From positions 1-36,986 of the forward strand of contig CANQHV010000010.1 in NCBI GenBank assembly GCA_947624005.1: 36,986 nt of DNA. Direction: 5' to 3'. This document shows positions 35,091 to 36,986 of this stretch, in pieces; position 1 is the first letter of the stretch; every line of letters starts with the position of its first letter. The notes under the pieces are model-generated. The model did not search any database and was not told where the DNA came from. It worked only from the letters and a program-made list of their open reading frames with translations. This stretch comes from an uncultured Clostridia bacterium (GTDB lineage Bacteria; Bacillota; Clostridia; Christensenellales; Borkfalkiaceae). A program made the position numbers and the translations under genes.

Positions 35091-36986
35091 TCAATTTCGC
35101 GTTTCAACGCCGTCCTTTGAAATACTCCCGTCCGTGCAATACACGGTATAATCACCTGTACGGACATTCCAAAAGCTATCTTTTTCAATCGCTTCCCAAT
35201 CGTCAATAGTACCGTTAAAATCTATTCTCGCAAGTTTATAGCAATCGCAGAACACACTAGCGCCGAATTCGGTCACACTTGCGGGAATAGTGATGGAAGT
35301 AAGCGAAGTGCAATAGCGGAACGTAGCATAGCCGATTTTGGTCACGCTCTCGGGAATGGTAACAGAAGTAAGCGAACTGCAATAGTAGAACGCCATATCG
35401 CCAATCTCGGTCACGCTCTCGGAAATAGAGATTGAAGTAAGCGAAGTGCAATATTCGAACGCATAATATCCGATTTTGGTCACGCTCTCGGGTATAGTGA
35501 CGGAAGTAAGCGAAGTGCAATCACTGAACGCCCCTGTGCCGATTGAGGTCACGCTGTCGGGAATGGTGACATTGGTTTTTGTTTGCGGTACTTTGATAAT
35601 CTCTGTAAACGTTTTATTATATAGTATCCCATCCCGACTTGCAAAAGTTGCATTGCCGTCGGCCACCTCTATGCTCTCAAGCGAGGTGCACCCCTCGAAC
35701 GCATAATCATGATAGTTGATTTCGGTTATGCTCTCGGGAATAGTTACGGAAACAAGCGAGGTACAACCGTAGAACGCATATCGCCATATCTTGTAATTTT
35801 TACTGTAATTAGGCAATATTATATCTGTATCTTCGCCCTCGTATCTGACCAAATATACTCCGTCCGTATCGTCGTAGAATACAAAATCACCTTGCTGTTT
35901 AAGTTTGCTCTGCATTTCGCCTTTGCCGTAGACATAAAGCGCATATTGCGCTATGCCGCCGTTAGTACTTCCTCCTTTCTGAATATCAAGCGAGGAATTA
36001 TTGTATACTTCCGCAAGATGATGGCAACCGCTGAACGCATAACTGCCGATATAAGTTACGCTCCCTGGAATAGTGACGGAAGTAAGCGAGGTGCACCTGT
36101 AGAACGCATAACCGCTGATAGAAGTGACACTCCCGGGAATTGTGATTGAAGTAAGCGATGTACAACCTTGGAACGCAGCATAGCCGATGGATATCACGCC
36201 CGCGGGAATGTTAACAGATGTAAGCGAGGTGCAACCCTCGAACGCACTGTTGCCGATTGAGGTCACGCCCACGGGGATAGTGACGGAAGTAAGCGAGGTA
36301 CAACCCTTGAACGTCCAAAGGCCAATTGAGGTCACGCCTACGGGAATAGTTACGGAAGTAAGCGAGGTGCAACCCCAGAACGCATAACCGCCGATTGAGG
36401 TCACGCTCTCGGGAACGGTCACGGAAGTAAGCGAAGCGCAATCACTGAACGCCTCGTCGCCGATTGAGGTCACGCTCTCGGGAATGGTCACGGAAGTAAG
36501 CGAAGCGCAATCACTGAACGCCTCGTCGCCGATTTTTGTTACGGGTATACCGTTATAACTGCGGGGTATAATTATATCCTCATCGGTCGCCGTTCCTTTT
36601 GAAACCGAATACCCCACTGTTTCGCTGTTTTCTGTTATGGGAGTAAACTCTAAACCGACTGTAAGCGGAGTATTGCAGTCCGAGCATTTGGTTTCGCCCG
36701 CATTTAAACTGTGTCCGAGTAAAGGCAGTTGCAGATTTTCAAGCGTGGTTTCGTTTTTCTGCTCGTCGAAATATTTTCCGCAAACTTTGCAGTAGTAGTG
36801 TGTTTTAACGCCTTTTTGCGCACAAGTTGACGGAACTGCGGCTTGCAGCGTGCCGTAGTCGTGTTGCGCCAACGGCAGTTGCAGGCTTTCAAGCGTGGTT
36901 TCGTTTTTCTGCTCGTCGAAATATTTCCCGCAACCTGCACAGTAGTAGTGCGCTTTAACGCCCTTTTGCGCACAAGTTGACGGAAC
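35091..36986 (-). CDS. BspA-type leucine-rich-repeat surface protein, N-terminus beyond the window
   Basis: At least 631 codons are open from the right edge (36986) to the stop at 35091. The codon at 36872 is TTG inside the frame and not a start. The visible N-terminal part has two copies of a 50-residue (150-bp) unit with CAQKGVK-x-HYYC-x2-CGKYFDEQKNETT, a small cysteine ribbon. About 14-15 TpLRR repeats of 23 residues follow (pattern SVTIPESVTSIGDEAFSDC), interrupted near 35800-36010 by a non-repeat stretch. The C-terminus DDWEAIEKDSFWN and TVYCTDG is typical of this family. It is probably a secreted or wall-linked adhesin; signal and anchor lie outside the window. Confidence 0.9.
   Translation of the reverse strand, partial: VPSTCAQKGVKAHYYCAGCGKYFDEQKNETTLESLQLPLAQHDYGTLQAAVPSTCAQKGVKTHYYCKVCGKYFDEQKNETTLENLQLPLLGHSLNAGETKCSDCNTPLTVGLEFTPITENSETVGYSVSKGTATDEDIIIPRSYNGIPVTKIGDEAFSDCASLTSVTIPESVTSIGDEAFSDCASLTSVTVPESVTSIGGYAFWGCTSLTSVTIPVGVTSIGLWTFKGCTSLTSVTIPVGVTSIGNSAFEGCTSLTSVNIPAGVISIGYAAFQGCTSLTSITIPGSVTSISGYAFYRCTSLTSVTIPGSVTYIGSYAFSGCHHLAEVYNNSSLDIQKGGSTNGGIAQYALYVYGKGEMQSKLKQQGDFVFYDDTDGVYLVRYEGEDTDIILPNYSKNYKIWRYAFYGCTSLVSVTIPESITEINYHDYAFEGCTSLESIEVADGNATFASRDGILYNKTFTEIIKVPQTKTNVTIPDSVTSIGTGAFSDCTSLTSVTIPESVTKIGYYAFEYCTSLTSISISESVTEIGDMAFYYCSSLTSVTIPESVTKIGYATFRYCTSLTSITIPASVTEFGASVFCDCYKLARIDFNGTIDDWEAIEKDSFWNVRTGDYTVYCTDGSISKDGVETRN

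Larger units (their letters stand above)
34464..35095. repeat. Hairpin array 2
   Basis: About 630 bases without a gene, between the 3' ends of the micro-peptide unit (+) and the BspA-type gene (-), hold eight long hairpins. Three blocks match array 1: 34488-34752 with 28781-29085, 34822-34920 with 28071-28175, and 34933-35030 with 29139-29300. The block order differs between the arrays. The right end has a diverged R-type repeat starting ATGTTTGAA (35021) and CAAGCGTTAGGCTTG (35076-35090), directly abutting the stop codon of the BspA-type gene. Confidence 0.85.

Noticed and set aside
36870-36872. Start of the BspA-type gene at this codon
   Set aside because: The codon is TTG inside a frame that stays open to the window edge and continues the 50-residue repeat, so the gene is simply cut off.

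Overview
The window looks like chromosomal DNA from an uncultivated, probably gut-associated Clostridia-like Firmicute (Bacillota). The evidence is the str operon (rpsL-rpsG-fusA-tuf), a block syntenic with the Bacillus yloC-recG region (yicC-gmk-rpoZ-priA-def-fmt-rsmB-rlmN-rpe-thiN, then rpmB / yloU-yloV-recG), AGGAGG-type ribosome binding sites, TTGACA/TATAAT promoters, lipoproteins with Firmicute lipoboxes, BspA-type leucine-rich-repeat proteins and a SpoIIQ-like LytM protein. A Christensenellales-type lineage is a guess only. There are no rRNA, tRNA, phage, transposase, integrase or CRISPR genes.

Layout. 1-1245: a small zinc-ribbon/DUF4190 membrane protein divergent from an XRE regulator, with a palindromic operator placed exactly in the promoter spacer. 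1246-6140: the str operon on the minus strand, detached from rpoBC, with its own promoter and a second promoter for tuf. 6141-8930: an unknown lipoprotein and a divergent HMGL-like aldolase. 8944-13023: recG, a FakA-like DhaL kinase and Asp23/YloU, divergent from rpmB (13256). 13508-24384: a BspA-like lipoprotein, an M19 dipeptidase and the long minus-strand translation/DNA-maintenance operon. 24498-27929: a nitrilase-fold protein without its catalytic residues, an M1-type lipoprotein peptidase, CorA and an FmdB zinc ribbon. 29414-32417: a three-gene minus operon (sugar O-acetyltransferase, alpha/beta hydrolase, and a lipoprotein fusing flavodoxin to aldo/keto reductase) behind a perfect consensus promoter. 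32568-33749: a small exported protein and a SpoIIQ-like LytM protein. 34024-34415: a short, strongly expressed-looking transcription unit encoding two homologous peptides of 30 and 31 residues. 35091-36986: the 3' part of a large BspA-type surface protein that runs off the right edge.

The most unusual content is non-coding. Two arrays of long, near-perfect hairpins (about 28071-29400 and 34464-35095) fill the gaps between convergent genes. The hairpins have 11-21 bp stems, mostly with 3-nt loops. Modules are shared between the arrays but in a different order. Stems differ on both arms together, and loops of the same core occur in both orientations (ATA/TAT, TTC/GAA, GTT/AAC). Each array ends on the right with a degenerate repeat and the motif CAAGCGTnAGGCTTG next to the 3' end of a minus-strand gene. 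Together with the twin micro-peptide locus, these are the best candidates for undescribed biology here. Function is unknown for both.
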